Origin: an uncultured archaeon | GTDB lineage: Archaea > Halobacteriota > Methanosarcinia > Methanosarcinales > Methanoperedenaceae | Direction of reading: 5' to 3' | Length of the DNA: 35,481 nucleotides | Assembly (NCBI GenBank): GCA_902384525.1 | Contig: CABMCA010000078.1 | Span: 1-35,481 of the forward strand | Shown here: piece by piece, positions 16,363-25,168 of the stretch | Numbering within the stretch: position 1 is the first letter of the stretch | Layout of the letters: the number at the start of each line of letters is the position of its first letter | Notes under the pieces: model-generated | What the model was told of the DNA's origin: nothing | The model's input: the letters and a program-made list of their open reading frames with translations, nothing else | Database searches by the model: none | Program-made: the position numbers and the translations under genes

Positions 16363-17361
16363 TCAGTTCTCGGAAATTTTATTGAAAAGATTTACTTCAT
16401 TAATTTTCCACGATTCAGATTCGGTTAGTATGATCGAATATTTTACATCTCCCACTCCTGCTGGGATTTGTTTTTCTGTAATTCTTGGAAAATCTCCAAT
16501 TACATAATAAATATTTTCTTGTCTAATAGTATATCCATTATCATTATAACAGTTTTTATGTATGTCAAAATAGCCATATTCCATTAATTTTAATTTGAAG
16601 AGGTTTGTGGCAAATGAATTTTCGGCTAGTAGATTGAAAACATTTTCAATTATGAAATTTAATGTTTCACCGAATCCCATTCGAACATCAAGAGATAGAT
16701 GATACAGGAAAATATTGGGTATTATTGAATCATCTAATTGTCTTTCACTGCTAATAAATATTTTTTGATGATTTTTACCATGTGTGGTTTTTACTTCAAT
16801 TGCCCAGTTTGAATATTGAAAATCTTGAATCGCATTTTCAGGACCCATCCAGGTATTTATACATTTAACGTAATCTGGAGAATTTGAAAGATATTTTCGA
16901 AGAAAATATAGTTCGCCAAACAAACCTCTCTGGGCTTCCTCGGAAAGGCCATGATGTCCAAGCTTCTCAAATAATGACTGCCATTTTGCAAGGCGTTCTA
17001 GAAGTTTGTCTATTAATATATTATCATCATTTATTTCATAAACTACAGATATTAAATCCTCACAAAGAGTTGAAAATATATCTTTATGTCGCGTATTTAG
17101 TAATAAAATTAGAAGAGCTTGTTTGTTTGAATTTTTTTCATCATTCGATACTTCAAGTTTTATGTCCTTGAATTTATTCAATTTACTTGTATCAAGGTTG
17201 AAAGAAGAACAAATAAGAAATGAAATACATCGTAATTTTTCAGGAGCTTTCAAAGCCACCAAAATATCAGGTTTTACTTTTGCAGAATAGCGTTTGTATA
17301 ACAATCCGGTTTGAAAAGATTCGTCCTTTTCAAGTTCTTCCCAAATTGTATCAATCTTCAT
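16363..17361 (-). CDS. DUF4420 PD-(D/E)XK family protein (putative nuclease)
   Basis: A protein of 332 residues from the chosen start. A conserved helix Glu (GLFGELYFLRKYL) precedes D...ExK: QDFQYSNWAIEVKTTHGK, which fits the PD-(D/E)XK nuclease core (E150, D180, E189, K191 in this numbering). This makes it the probable DNA-cutting component of the operon. The frame is open to 17388, but ATG 17361 is preferred: it overlaps the helicase stop codon (ATGAAGATTGA) and gives MKIDTIWEELEKD, whereas the longer form begins with a low-complexity Met/Lys run that merely shadows the helicase tail. Translation is therefore probably coupled to the helicase. Confidence 0.82.
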   Translation of the reverse strand: MKIDTIWEELEKDESFQTGLLYKRYSAKVKPDILVALKAPEKLRCISFLICSSFNLDTSKLNKFKDIKLEVSNDEKNSNKQALLILLLNTRHKDIFSTLCEDLISVVYEINDDNILIDKLLERLAKWQSLFEKLGHHGLSEEAQRGLFGELYFLRKYLSNSPDYVKCINTWMGPENAIQDFQYSNWAIEVKTTHGKNHQKIFISSERQLDDSIIPNIFLYHLSLDVRMGFGETLNFIIENVFNLLAENSFATNLFKLKLMEYGYFDIHKNCYNDNGYTIRQENIYYVIGDFPRITEKQIPAGVGDVKYSIILTESESWKINEVNLFNKISEN

Positions 17362-20134
17362 TTTCTTCATAATCTTCATAGTCATCAAAATTATCTTCTA
17401 TATCAAAGAGATCAAGCAATTCTTCATTCACTGCAAAGGATTCAAAAACGTTATAATTACTTTTTGGGAAACTGATAGCATATCCGACAAATGGATTACT
17501 ATTGTCTGAAAGTCCTGTTTCACTCTCTTTTGGGTCAAGTAAATAAATAATAAGCAAAGGCTTTTTTGGATGCCTGATTTCATTTCTAACGATTTCACCA
17601 TTGGGATAAGCAGGTTCTCTTCCTTTCTTTAGCTTTAGTCTATGTTTACGAGTTAATTCCATTGCATTTTCATATTCTTGCATTGTCAAATCTATGAATT
17701 CATCCTTTGGACTGATTATGTGGGATTTTCTTAAATAATAAACACTATCATTTGAATTGGGATGATATTGAGTTCTTTTCCATTGACCTATTTTATATGT
17801 TGTGCCGGATATTTGGAAGTCAGTGGTAGCTGAAGCTTTGCTTTTATGCATTAATGCAACTCTCCATTGAATTAATTCCTTATTTGGTAATTGGTTATTT
17901 ATGAAACGGATTAAATTTTGTGGTTCATAACCTTTCAAATTTTCCATTGACTGAATCCCGCCTAAAAAAGAAATTATATCATCTGCAGGAATGTCATACC
18001 ATAGATAGCCATTTTCTTTTAGCATAAAATTGCCGGGGAGACTGGATATAAATCGTTGAGTATTACTTAAATTATTTTTTATTACTTTAATGTCTTTTTT
18101 GAGTTCATATGATTCTACTAACCTACCAGACCATGAAATTTGAACTGTCACAGCAGAACGTAATTTATTGGATGCAGAAATTTGTAACACTCCGGGATGA
18201 GTTCGGACTTTTAATGCGTACTGTTCAGGCGTTGACCCTGCAACATCTGACATATAATCAAATTCCTCTCGTAATTCTTCTGACGCATGTGTTATATGGC
18301 AGTACCATTCATTTATTTCCCTGCTTGTAAACAATCGGCATAGATCGACATAACCAGCCCTGTAACCAAACCAGCGGCCCATTTGCATTAATGTGTCATA
18401 CATTCTAGAAGCTCGCAAATAATAACTTACAGATAGCCCTTCAAGAGTCATACCTCTGGAAAGTTTATTTCCCCCTACAACAATAACAGATAGCCCATTT
18501 TTATGTTCATAATAATCAAGAGCTTCACCTGAACCTCCATGAATTGCTTTCACTTCAATTCTTGATGCAGCATCATTTAAATGAAATAAAACATCTTCCC
18601 ACATATGTAGTTGAACTTGGGAGTCGATTATAGCCAATTTTGAGTTAATTATTTGATTAGAAACTGTCACATAAGATTTATAACCGTTTTCATCAATTTC
18701 AAATGTATTTCTGAAATCTTCAATAACGTCTGGATCATTCTGGTCAATTCCTCTTCTATAAAAATTGAATTGATTTTCAATCAGCTCGACAATATGATCA
18801 TGCCATCGAGGATAAAGAGACACATGAACAAGCATAGAATTATGCACTGTAGTTTGTCCTCTAAGTCTTCTTATTGCACAGGTTATTATAAAACAACGAA
18901 TAGAACGCTTTAAAGAATCTGGTAATTCTGATGGCAATTGATCATCTTTTTTATGACGATCTGGAACAAAAGTGTCATGATCATTAATACGATTTATTAA
19001 TGGCAGAACCGTATCAGATTCTTGATCGTCTTCAACAAAATTAAATCCAAATATTTTTTCAGGACCAATATAATTTGAAGGAGCTGGAATGTTAATTATG
19101 AAATCTCTTGGGAATAGATTATCATCTTCAAGAGGTATGAAAATATTGGCAAATGGGGTTGCAGTATATCCAACATACCCATTTTTGCCGAACAGCTTCA
19201 ATATTTGAGTTATCCATTCATTGATTGTACTTCTTTTATCAGGGTCATTAGAAATATTGATTGAAGCATTATCTGCCTCATCATCAATTAATAATAAAGA
19301 CTTATTTCTAATTATTCTACCAGAATCAGTATCCTCCGTTGCCTGTGCTGACAACCACTGATAAATTCTTCTTAATACATGTGGGTTCTTTTTAATTACA
19401 GCAATTATTGGTTCATTTGTTTCAAAATTTAAGCCAAGTGCATTTGCAGCACCTTGTGTAAAATCCCCCTTTTCGAGACTCGAAGTTAAAGAATGTGGTG
19501 CATAAGGTGTACGCCCTAATCGACCAACACCAATACGAATATTATTTTGATCGAAAGCTCTTGCATGTTGGGTATCAAATCCTAAAAATCCTTCGTCAAG
19601 CCTTAATTGAGTCTGGCTTCTAAGGTTGTTGTGAATACCAGCAAGAACAATTATTAATTTAAAACCAGAATCGGCTGCTTTACAAATTAAACCAGTGTAA
19701 TTTGAAGTTTTTCCTGATTGTACCTGGCCGACAACTAATCCTTTTTTATCTATTTGAATCTTTTTTGTTGGATCAAATAAACTGTCAAGAATTTTATCTG
19801 TTAACCTATCAAGTTTGTTAATCGTATCAGGAGCAAAATTTTTCTCATCTCCCAGATAATCCCTGTAACGACCCCAAAAACCATTTTGAAAATCAATCTG
19901 AGATCTTTTTTCATTAAGCCAGGGGTTTCTTCTTTCATCTTTTTCAATTATCTGGAAATCATCTTGTCTGATCCTATATAATTCTTCGATATGTCGGATT
20001 AAAGAAGCCTTATCAAGCCCACTATAAACCTCAATTTTAAGAATGGTTTCTACTGCCTGTACTACTTGAGTCGGGGAAATTGAACCTGATTGGGGTAAAA
20101 GTGTTCTTATTGTTCTAATTGCATTCTGATACAT
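17351..20134 (-). CDS. Z1-domain superfamily II helicase/ATPase
   Basis: A 927-residue helicase of the Z1 group. Walker A is GQVQSGKTS (136-144), Walker B LLIDDEAD (281-288), motif III GYTATPFANIF (322-332), and motif VI-like QMGRWFGYRAGYVDL near residue 615. The Z1 domain lies between the helicase halves and includes the conserved FIITCAIRRLRGQ and HNSMLVHVS. The tail is a run of Asp/Glu/Tyr. Z1 helicases were predicted to work with MORC-type ATPases in modification-dependent restriction (Iyer, Abhiman and Aravind). Its start overlaps the MORC gene stop by one base (TAATG). It probably translocates or remodels DNA to bring the nuclease to unmodified sites; that part is inference. Confidence 0.92.
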   Translation of the reverse strand: MYQNAIRTIRTLLPQSGSISPTQVVQAVETILKIEVYSGLDKASLIRHIEELYRIRQDDFQIIEKDERRNPWLNEKRSQIDFQNGFWGRYRDYLGDEKNFAPDTINKLDRLTDKILDSLFDPTKKIQIDKKGLVVGQVQSGKTSNYTGLICKAADSGFKLIIVLAGIHNNLRSQTQLRLDEGFLGFDTQHARAFDQNNIRIGVGRLGRTPYAPHSLTSSLEKGDFTQGAANALGLNFETNEPIIAVIKKNPHVLRRIYQWLSAQATEDTDSGRIIRNKSLLLIDDEADNASINISNDPDKRSTINEWITQILKLFGKNGYVGYTATPFANIFIPLEDDNLFPRDFIINIPAPSNYIGPEKIFGFNFVEDDQESDTVLPLINRINDHDTFVPDRHKKDDQLPSELPDSLKRSIRCFIITCAIRRLRGQTTVHNSMLVHVSLYPRWHDHIVELIENQFNFYRRGIDQNDPDVIEDFRNTFEIDENGYKSYVTVSNQIINSKLAIIDSQVQLHMWEDVLFHLNDAASRIEVKAIHGGSGEALDYYEHKNGLSVIVVGGNKLSRGMTLEGLSVSYYLRASRMYDTLMQMGRWFGYRAGYVDLCRLFTSREINEWYCHITHASEELREEFDYMSDVAGSTPEQYALKVRTHPGVLQISASNKLRSAVTVQISWSGRLVESYELKKDIKVIKNNLSNTQRFISSLPGNFMLKENGYLWYDIPADDIISFLGGIQSMENLKGYEPQNLIRFINNQLPNKELIQWRVALMHKSKASATTDFQISGTTYKIGQWKRTQYHPNSNDSVYYLRKSHIISPKDEFIDLTMQEYENAMELTRKHRLKLKKGREPAYPNGEIVRNEIRHPKKPLLIIYLLDPKESETGLSDNSNPFVGYAISFPKSNYNVFESFAVNEELLDLFDIEDNFDDYEDYEENED

Positions 20135-21624
20135 TATTCGATACCTAATTGTTCTATGTATTGTGGGTAAAAGTTAAAAGGCTCAATATTCAAAATAAAT
20201 AATTTAGCTTGCTCATCTGTTTTTCCATTCATTATTAGATTTTGATACATTGTTTTCATTGCATTTCTAACAGCATCATGATCTTTTCCTTCAAATGGCT
20301 GGCCATGTGGTAGAATATTCTCATTTTCTTGAAGTGTTATTAAAGGCACAGGAATAGTTTCTTCAATAAATTGTAAAACCTTCTCTATATCACCTTTTAA
20401 ACCATTTGATCTGGTGAATAGTTCAATTAATATCGGATGATTACGATTTATTTTATAAAACCTTTTTCCATGTCTTGCTCTTTCTTCCCAAAATGGAAAA
20501 TATTCATCTTTGGATAACTTTCGTTTTAATATTTTTCCTTTATGTCGATACACTTCTAAAGCTTGTGTTCTAACTTCTTTTGCAACTGATATTATTTGAT
20601 CTTTGTATTTCAAAGGAGGTCTAGCAATTGATTTTTTAATGTCTATTTGCCAATCCTCATCAACATTGTTTGGCAGGTCTATTCGAATTCGGCATAAATC
20701 GTAATGCACCTCATTTTTAAACATACCAAGCCAGTCTCCTGCAACAAGTAAACGTCTTTTGCGATAAACATAAAATCCCTGATGCGCAGTCCAGCTACAT
20801 TTTGGGCCTTTTCCATAATTGTATTTTTCAGATGATAGTTTTGATCTATGGGGCAGAACAAATCCTTTAATAATTATTTGTTCGTCTTGAAATTTGACTT
20901 CTGGTTTTGGTTGCAATCCATCACATTCTATCATGAAAGGATCCCATGGTTCTATTTTTCTGCCCTTGAAAAATATATTTATACCATTCTCAATAAACCT
21001 GTGAAACACCATGGAAAGATGTGATTTTACGATTTCCATAGTCTCTAAGAACTTATTTTTTGAATCATCGCTATCTTCTTTAGTATCTTTTGTTATCCTA
21101 TCTAGATCCCACCACATTACACATGTTCCAGAGGTCAATTGCTCGACTTTTTCAGTAAAATTACTTTCTTTGGGGCAATATTTTATCAGACTCCATGAGT
21201 GTAATTTGTTAACGAAATCCAGATCCCAACTCCAGAAACAAATTTTACAATCAATCCGTTTTGAAATTACTGTAAACTTTCTGGTTTGAGAAAATGAAGC
21301 TGTTTTTAATCCTAAACCAAATCTTCCCAAATCATCGCTATCTCTTATGTCAAGAGGATTTTTGCATCCAGGTCGCATGGCATGAATTAACTGTTCATTG
21401 TTCATTCCATTGCCATCATCCAGAATTGATAAAACCGTATTTGGCCCTTCCCAAATATAATCTATCCAGATATTTTTTGCATCAGCAGTTATTGAATTGT
21501 CTATAATATCTGCAATTGCAGTTTCTATTGAATAACCTATAGCTCGAAAAGTTTCAATCATCGAGCTTGCATCTGGTTCTGCCAGTGCAGTTTCAAAGTT
21601 TGAATAGTCAAATTCATTATTCAT
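20134..21624 (-). CDS. MORC/MutL-like GHKL ATPase
   Basis: A 496-residue ATPase of the GHKL (gyrase, Hsp90, histidine kinase, MutL) superfamily. The ATP-site motifs are complete: ADIIDNS (38-44, with the catalytic Glu at 35), DDGNGM (69-74) and GRFGLGLKTAS (100-110). An S5-type second domain with basic residues (RIRIDLPNNVDEDWQIDIKK) follows. Prokaryotic relatives in restriction-like operons are the proposed ancestors of eukaryotic MORC proteins. ATP-driven dimerisation on DNA would make it a sensor or clamp. Second gene of the operon: eight bases after the methyltransferase, one-base overlap with the Z1 gene. Confidence 0.92.
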   Translation of the reverse strand: MNNEFDYSNFETALAEPDASSMIETFRAIGYSIETAIADIIDNSITADAKNIWIDYIWEGPNTVLSILDDGNGMNNEQLIHAMRPGCKNPLDIRDSDDLGRFGLGLKTASFSQTRKFTVISKRIDCKICFWSWDLDFVNKLHSWSLIKYCPKESNFTEKVEQLTSGTCVMWWDLDRITKDTKEDSDDSKNKFLETMEIVKSHLSMVFHRFIENGINIFFKGRKIEPWDPFMIECDGLQPKPEVKFQDEQIIIKGFVLPHRSKLSSEKYNYGKGPKCSWTAHQGFYVYRKRRLLVAGDWLGMFKNEVHYDLCRIRIDLPNNVDEDWQIDIKKSIARPPLKYKDQIISVAKEVRTQALEVYRHKGKILKRKLSKDEYFPFWEERARHGKRFYKINRNHPILIELFTRSNGLKGDIEKVLQFIEETIPVPLITLQENENILPHGQPFEGKDHDAVRNAMKTMYQNLIMNGKTDEQAKLFILNIEPFNFYPQYIEQLGIE

Positions 21625-21632
21625 ATTCGTAT

Positions 21633-22865
21633 TTATTTAATATTTGTCAGAAGTTTTTTTATTGATTCTGCAATACTTTTTGCCATCAATGGAGGTACAG
21701 CATTACCTATCTGTCGAAATGCAGCACTTCTACCACCTTCAAAAAAGTAATCATCAGGAAATGACTGAATTCTTGCAGCTTCACGAACAGACAAAGATCG
21801 AATCTGCTTAAAATCAGGATAAATATAATAATGTCCATCTTTAGCTATATGAGCAACCACAGTATGAGAACACCCATCCGGATCTACAACTTTAAACCTA
21901 TCTAAAAAAGATTTCTGGTTATTATGTGTTTTTAGATGGTCTGGTAAATCTGAATACTTTAATCTTTCACCATTTTTCAACCATTTTTGTATTGCAATTT
22001 CATAAATTGAAAGGTCTCTTTCATTATGTGGTCTGGTGACATGCTGGGTAACAAAATCCACTCCATTCCGGATTTCAAATGTTTCCAGATAATTTGTTAA
22101 CCCAGTTTTATATCCCATTATTTTTTCCCCGCCTCCTGGTTTTAAATCAGGTAAATCAGCAAATAAATCAGATTTTATTTTCCATTTATTAACTGTTTTT
22201 TCAAGTTCAGGAAAATCAAATTTATTATTACCTCTTTTGCCGATAACGATGACTCGTCTTCTTTTTTGCAACACGCCATATTCCATAGCATCTAATATTT
22301 TCCAGGAAATACTATATCCAACTTCTTCGCTTTCAAATAGAGTCTTCATTTGTTCAAAATAATTACTGGCAGTAAGCAAACCAGTTACATTTTCAAATAC
22401 AAAATATTTTGGCTTATATTTTTTTAGAAAGTCAGCATAATATTTAAATAAGTAATTCCTGGTGTCATTTTTCATTCTGTTGGTGTCTCTCGAACGACCA
22501 ACAAGTGAATAAGCCTGGCAGGGAGGACCACCGATTATTAAATCAATTTTCTCTTTTTTATTCAAATCATCTATTTTCTCAAAAATAGAATCAATTGTTG
22601 AACTATCAATTTTCTCGCAAATAACAGTATCAAGTTGTTCCCGGGGTATTTTCGCATATAATTTTTCTTGTGTGATTTTTTCCTGCAAATAATTGTAATA
22701 AATATCAAGTTGTTTATTTGCTTTTAAGTTATGATAAGCTATTCTTGTTTTTAAAGTATTACACGCATGATCATCCATTTCAATATGTGCAATGGGTGTA
22801 AATCCAGAACAAACAAATCCTTCTGAAAGTCCACCAGCACCAGCAAATAAATCAATATAATTCAT
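21633..22865 (-). CDS. C5-cytosine DNA methyltransferase
   Basis: A 410-residue m5C methyltransferase with the ten-motif order intact: SAM-binding DLFAGAGGLSEGF (motif I, residues 5-17), catalytic GGPPCQAYSLVGRSRD (motif IV, Cys116), FENV (motif VI), QKRRRVIVIGKR (motif VIII, 200-211), and the C-terminal QIGNAVPPLMAKSIAE (motifs IX-X). The variable region between VIII and IX (about 220-330) sets target specificity, which I cannot predict. An insert of about 40 residues lies between motifs III and IV. It is the first gene of the operon and should mark host DNA for the downstream MORC, Z1, DUF4420 and AIPR proteins. Confidence 0.95.
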   Translation of the reverse strand: MNYIDLFAGAGGLSEGFVCSGFTPIAHIEMDDHACNTLKTRIAYHNLKANKQLDIYYNYLQEKITQEKLYAKIPREQLDTVICEKIDSSTIDSIFEKIDDLNKKEKIDLIIGGPPCQAYSLVGRSRDTNRMKNDTRNYLFKYYADFLKKYKPKYFVFENVTGLLTASNYFEQMKTLFESEEVGYSISWKILDAMEYGVLQKRRRVIVIGKRGNNKFDFPELEKTVNKWKIKSDLFADLPDLKPGGGEKIMGYKTGLTNYLETFEIRNGVDFVTQHVTRPHNERDLSIYEIAIQKWLKNGERLKYSDLPDHLKTHNNQKSFLDRFKVVDPDGCSHTVVAHIAKDGHYYIYPDFKQIRSLSVREAARIQSFPDDYFFEGGRSAAFRQIGNAVPPLMAKSIAESIKKLLTNIK

Positions 22866-22876
22866 GGATTAATTCT

Positions 22877-22940
22877 ATCCTTAACACGTATTTATTGTAA
22901 CTTTTCCTTAATTTTATTTAACTCTTTACAATATTATATA
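22877..22940 (-). promoter_or_regulatory. Promoter and ribosome binding site of the methyltransferase operon
   Basis: Reading leftward, GGTATATAATATTG (TATA core about 22932-22940) would start transcription near 22909, giving a leader of about 44 bases. AAGGAT (22877-22882) lies 11 bases before the ATG at 22865. No other promoter-like spacing is available inside the operon because the genes overlap or abut. Confidence 0.5.
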
Positions 22941-23002
22941 CCTTTCTATCAATCATTCTCATCATGAGACTGATTTTTAAAATCAAACGAACATGCCCGA
23001 TC

Positions 23003-23578
23003 TTATTTCACCCACACCACTTCAGGCTCTTTCCTTTCAGGCATTTCCGTACTGCCTTTCGGATACCCGAATATCAATGGCGCAACAATGATGTAGCCCT
23101 CAGGTATGCCAAGTTCTTTCATTATTTTTTCATCCATCAGGGCGCGCTGGACGCCTCCTATCCAGCAGCTTCCGATTCCTATGGAATGGGCAGCAAGCAT
23201 TATTGTCTGGGCGGCCATCGCGCAATCATAAGCTGCCGTAGGTGCTTTATTATTCCCAAGGACTATTACCATCAAAGGTGCGTCATAGAACATATCTGAA
23301 CCTTCTGTTTTAAGAAATGAAAGAAAATCAGCCGCAGCTTGTGATGTATTCTTAAATTGTTCCAGCAGCGGAATCATGGATTTTTTTCCAAATTCTGAAA
23401 GCCGCCGTAAAACATCTTTATTTTTTATCACCAAAAAACCCCATGGCTGCATATTCAAACCTGAAGGAGTATACCCGGCGCAATCGATGAGGAATTTAAT
23501 ATCGTCATCAGGGATCTGGTCTTCTTTGTAATTACGGACACATCGCCGTGTTTTTATTATTTCAATAACGTCTTTCAT
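23003..23578 (-). CDS. Nitroreductase family FMN oxidoreductase
   Basis: A 191-residue nitroreductase-fold protein. The FMN phosphate motif RRCVRNYKEDQIP lies near the N-terminus, APSG-like TPSGLNMQPWGFLVI in the first third, and the second FMN-contact segment GIGSCWIGG with a C-terminal IVAPLIFGYPKG. These dimeric enzymes reduce quinones, nitro groups or flavins with NAD(P)H; the substrate here is unknown. ATG 23578 is preferred over the in-frame start at 23587 because GGTG lies six bases upstream of it and it begins MKDVIEIIKTRR. The gene is single and reads away from ftr by 97 bases. Confidence 0.88.
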   Translation of the reverse strand: MKDVIEIIKTRRCVRNYKEDQIPDDDIKFLIDCAGYTPSGLNMQPWGFLVIKNKDVLRRLSEFGKKSMIPLLEQFKNTSQAAADFLSFLKTEGSDMFYDAPLMVIVLGNNKAPTAAYDCAMAAQTIMLAAHSIGIGSCWIGGVQRALMDEKIMKELGIPEGYIIVAPLIFGYPKGSTEMPERKEPEVVWVK

Positions 23579-23675
23579 GCAGTTCACCTATTATTGAATG
23601 TTGCTTCTTATTAGAATAGATTTCCGGATAATATAAACAATTTCAGTAAAAAAGAAAAGGGGAATTTACCCCTGT

Positions 23676-24569
23676 TTAAATGAGGTCTTTGAGGTAAAAT
23701 TTATGTGGGCCCAGCGTACCGCCATAGTTCCCTGCGCTTATCTTCTTGACACCAGGGACTCTTACAGCCGCAGCGATACCGGCTTTCATAGACCTGGTTA
23801 TTGAATCTGCGTCAAGTCCATTGATAACGATCTCATATATTGCATTTACATCAGCAGGCACATTTGTATCTTTTACCTTTGCTTTTATTGAAGGGCTGAA
23901 TTTTTCATTGGTTGTTGCCTTCATGAATTTATAATTTGTAAATCCAACCTTGGAGCCGCTTGCAACGACGCCGCCAGGGAAAGGAGTGATCGTACCTGTC
24001 TGCGTCATTATTACATCAACCGCATTTTCAGCAGCGGCAAGAGCCGTCATCTGCGTATCTGCCATAATAAAGAAATTGCCGCCTGCAATGCCTTCCTGCG
24101 CTCCGATACTGTGTTCAGTAATGAAATCACCCTGCATCATGGGGATCTTATATGCTTTTCTTCCACTAATATTGGTTTCGGATTCAAATCCATCTCCAAA
24201 GAACTTGAGCTTGAATCCCGTATCAAATTGCTTCTCAGCATTTGGAAGTCCATTCCACATTGCAGCAGTTGGGGCAGTCAGGACGCACTGGCCGAGACGT
24301 TTTAATAACTGCTCTTCAAGGCTCTTATATCCAAATGTGCATATATAAATATACACACCAGGCCTGCCGTCCGGTGTCTCGCTGCCATCCACAACCTTTT
24401 CAACGCCGGCTTCGGCAGGGCACATTATTACAGAGGTTCCAAAGCCTGTTGCTTCCTGTGCCGCAACCATTGCCCATCGCCGTGTTGCGCCTGTGATCAA
24501 TATTCTAGCTATCTTTATCGGAAATGCTTCCGCGAATGTATCTTCTATCTCTACTCCATTGAGTTCCAT
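23676..24569 (-). CDS. ftr: Formylmethanofuran:tetrahydromethanopterin N-formyltransferase
   Basis: A 297-residue Ftr, which moves the formyl group between methanofuran and tetrahydro(sarcina)pterin in the cytoplasm, the second step of CO2-reductive methanogenesis or its reverse in methane oxidation. Typical sequences include MELNGVEIEDTFAEAFPIK at the start, PTAAMWNGLPNAEKQFDTG in the middle, and VPGVKKISAGNYGGTLGPHK at the end. Length is normal for the family. ATG 24569 is chosen over the in-frame 24596 because family members begin with MELNGVEI and GAGGG lies eight bases before it. This gene places the host among methanogens or anaerobic methanotrophs. Confidence 0.96.
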   Translation of the reverse strand: MELNGVEIEDTFAEAFPIKIARILITGATRRWAMVAAQEATGFGTSVIMCPAEAGVEKVVDGSETPDGRPGVYIYICTFGYKSLEEQLLKRLGQCVLTAPTAAMWNGLPNAEKQFDTGFKLKFFGDGFESETNISGRKAYKIPMMQGDFITEHSIGAQEGIAGGNFFIMADTQMTALAAAENAVDVIMTQTGTITPFPGGVVASGSKVGFTNYKFMKATTNEKFSPSIKAKVKDTNVPADVNAIYEIVINGLDADSITRSMKAGIAAAVRVPGVKKISAGNYGGTLGPHKFYLKDLI

Positions 24570-24644
24570 AAAATATCCCTCACATGATGAACCCAAAAAT
24601 ATCCATTACGGGTCATCAAACAATCCGTTATTTTTATTGTAGTA

Positions 24645-24675
24645 CCTAATATATGCTTCGAAATGTTTCGAAAGC
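24645..24675 (-). promoter_or_regulatory. ftr promoter with adjoining inverted repeat
   Basis: On the minus strand GCATATATTAGG (about 24645-24656) is a TATA-like box about 80 bases before the ftr ATG. Directly upstream of it, 24655-24675 is a near-palindrome (GCTTCGAAA-TG-TTTCGAAAGC) containing TTCGAA twice. It could be an operator for ftr or the stem of a terminator for the gene before it. Confidence 0.4.
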
Positions 24676-24705
24676 TTGAAAAAAAAGAGACGTTTTTTTA
24701 CTTTT

Positions 24706-24981
24706 TTAATGCACCATTTCATCCACAGCGCGGCTTGCAAGTTCCTGCATTCGCACCTGTGTTCTTCCCGGTCCTGAGAATTCATCAAGGGTCATTACAG
24801 AAGCTATCTCTTTACCAAGAATGAAAATTGCATGTTTGTGTTCGGCTTTGCTTCGATGCACGTGTATGGGGCTTATCTGAAGGGACTGGTATTGTACAAA
24901 TTCTCCATGGCCATTTTCCTCAAAAAATTTCTTCATTTGCACCATTAGTGTATGCAGCTGGATTAACTCTTCTTTGTGTAT
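24706..24981 (-). CDS. UPF0058 family protein, apparent AUA start
   Basis: A small methanogen-type UPF0058 protein with the conserved segment PIHVHRSKAEHKHAIFILG. The first ATG is at 24945, but the family-typical N-terminus (HKEELIQLHTLMVQ) is encoded 12 codons further up, starting at an ATA codon at 24981. No ATG, GTG or TTG lies in frame before the upstream stop. A strong AGGAGG sits seven bases before the ATA, so initiation there gives the normal length of 91 residues. Function unknown. Its 5' region contains a 17-base palindrome (25011-25027). Confidence 0.75.
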   Translation of the reverse strand: MHKEELIQLHTLMVQMKKFFEENGHGEFVQYQSLQISPIHVHRSKAEHKHAIFILGKEIASVMTLDEFSGPGRTQVRMQELASRAVDEMVH

Positions 24982-25010
24982 AAAACCGCCTCCTATCTCT
25001 ATGTAGCTGT

Positions 25011-25027
25011 TTACTGCTGAGCAGTAA
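25011..25027. promoter_or_regulatory. 17-base palindrome upstream of UPF0058
   Basis: TTACTGCT-G-AGCAGTAA, perfect arms of eight bases around one base, 30 bases before the UPF0058 start. Its position in the leader or core promoter suggests an operator. Confidence 0.45.
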
Positions 25028-25108
25028 CTCTATTCTAGTCACATCAATTCGATACTAAAATGATTTTGTTAGGAAATACACTTCCTATGTTTAACGTTTA
25101 AAGTTTAC

Positions 25109-25141
25109 GAATTAATCATCATGATTCATAATGATTAATTC
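25109..25141. terminator. Long inverted repeat downstream of the lipoprotein gene
   Basis: GAATTAATCAT (25109-25119) and ATGATTAATTC (25131-25141) are perfect 11-base arms with an 11-base loop. It lies 28 bases past the stop of the lipoprotein gene and about 130 bases before the UPF0058 start, so it could be a terminator, an mRNA-stabilising hairpin or an operator. Confidence 0.4.
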
Positions 25142-25168
25142 ATTTAAAAATATTATTTTATTCATGTT

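Noticed and set aside
13946-22865. The island as a DISARM, BREX or type I restriction system
   Set aside because: No PglX, BrxC, DrmA/DrmB or HsdR/HsdS homologue is present; the gene set fits the MORC/Z1/AIPR type.
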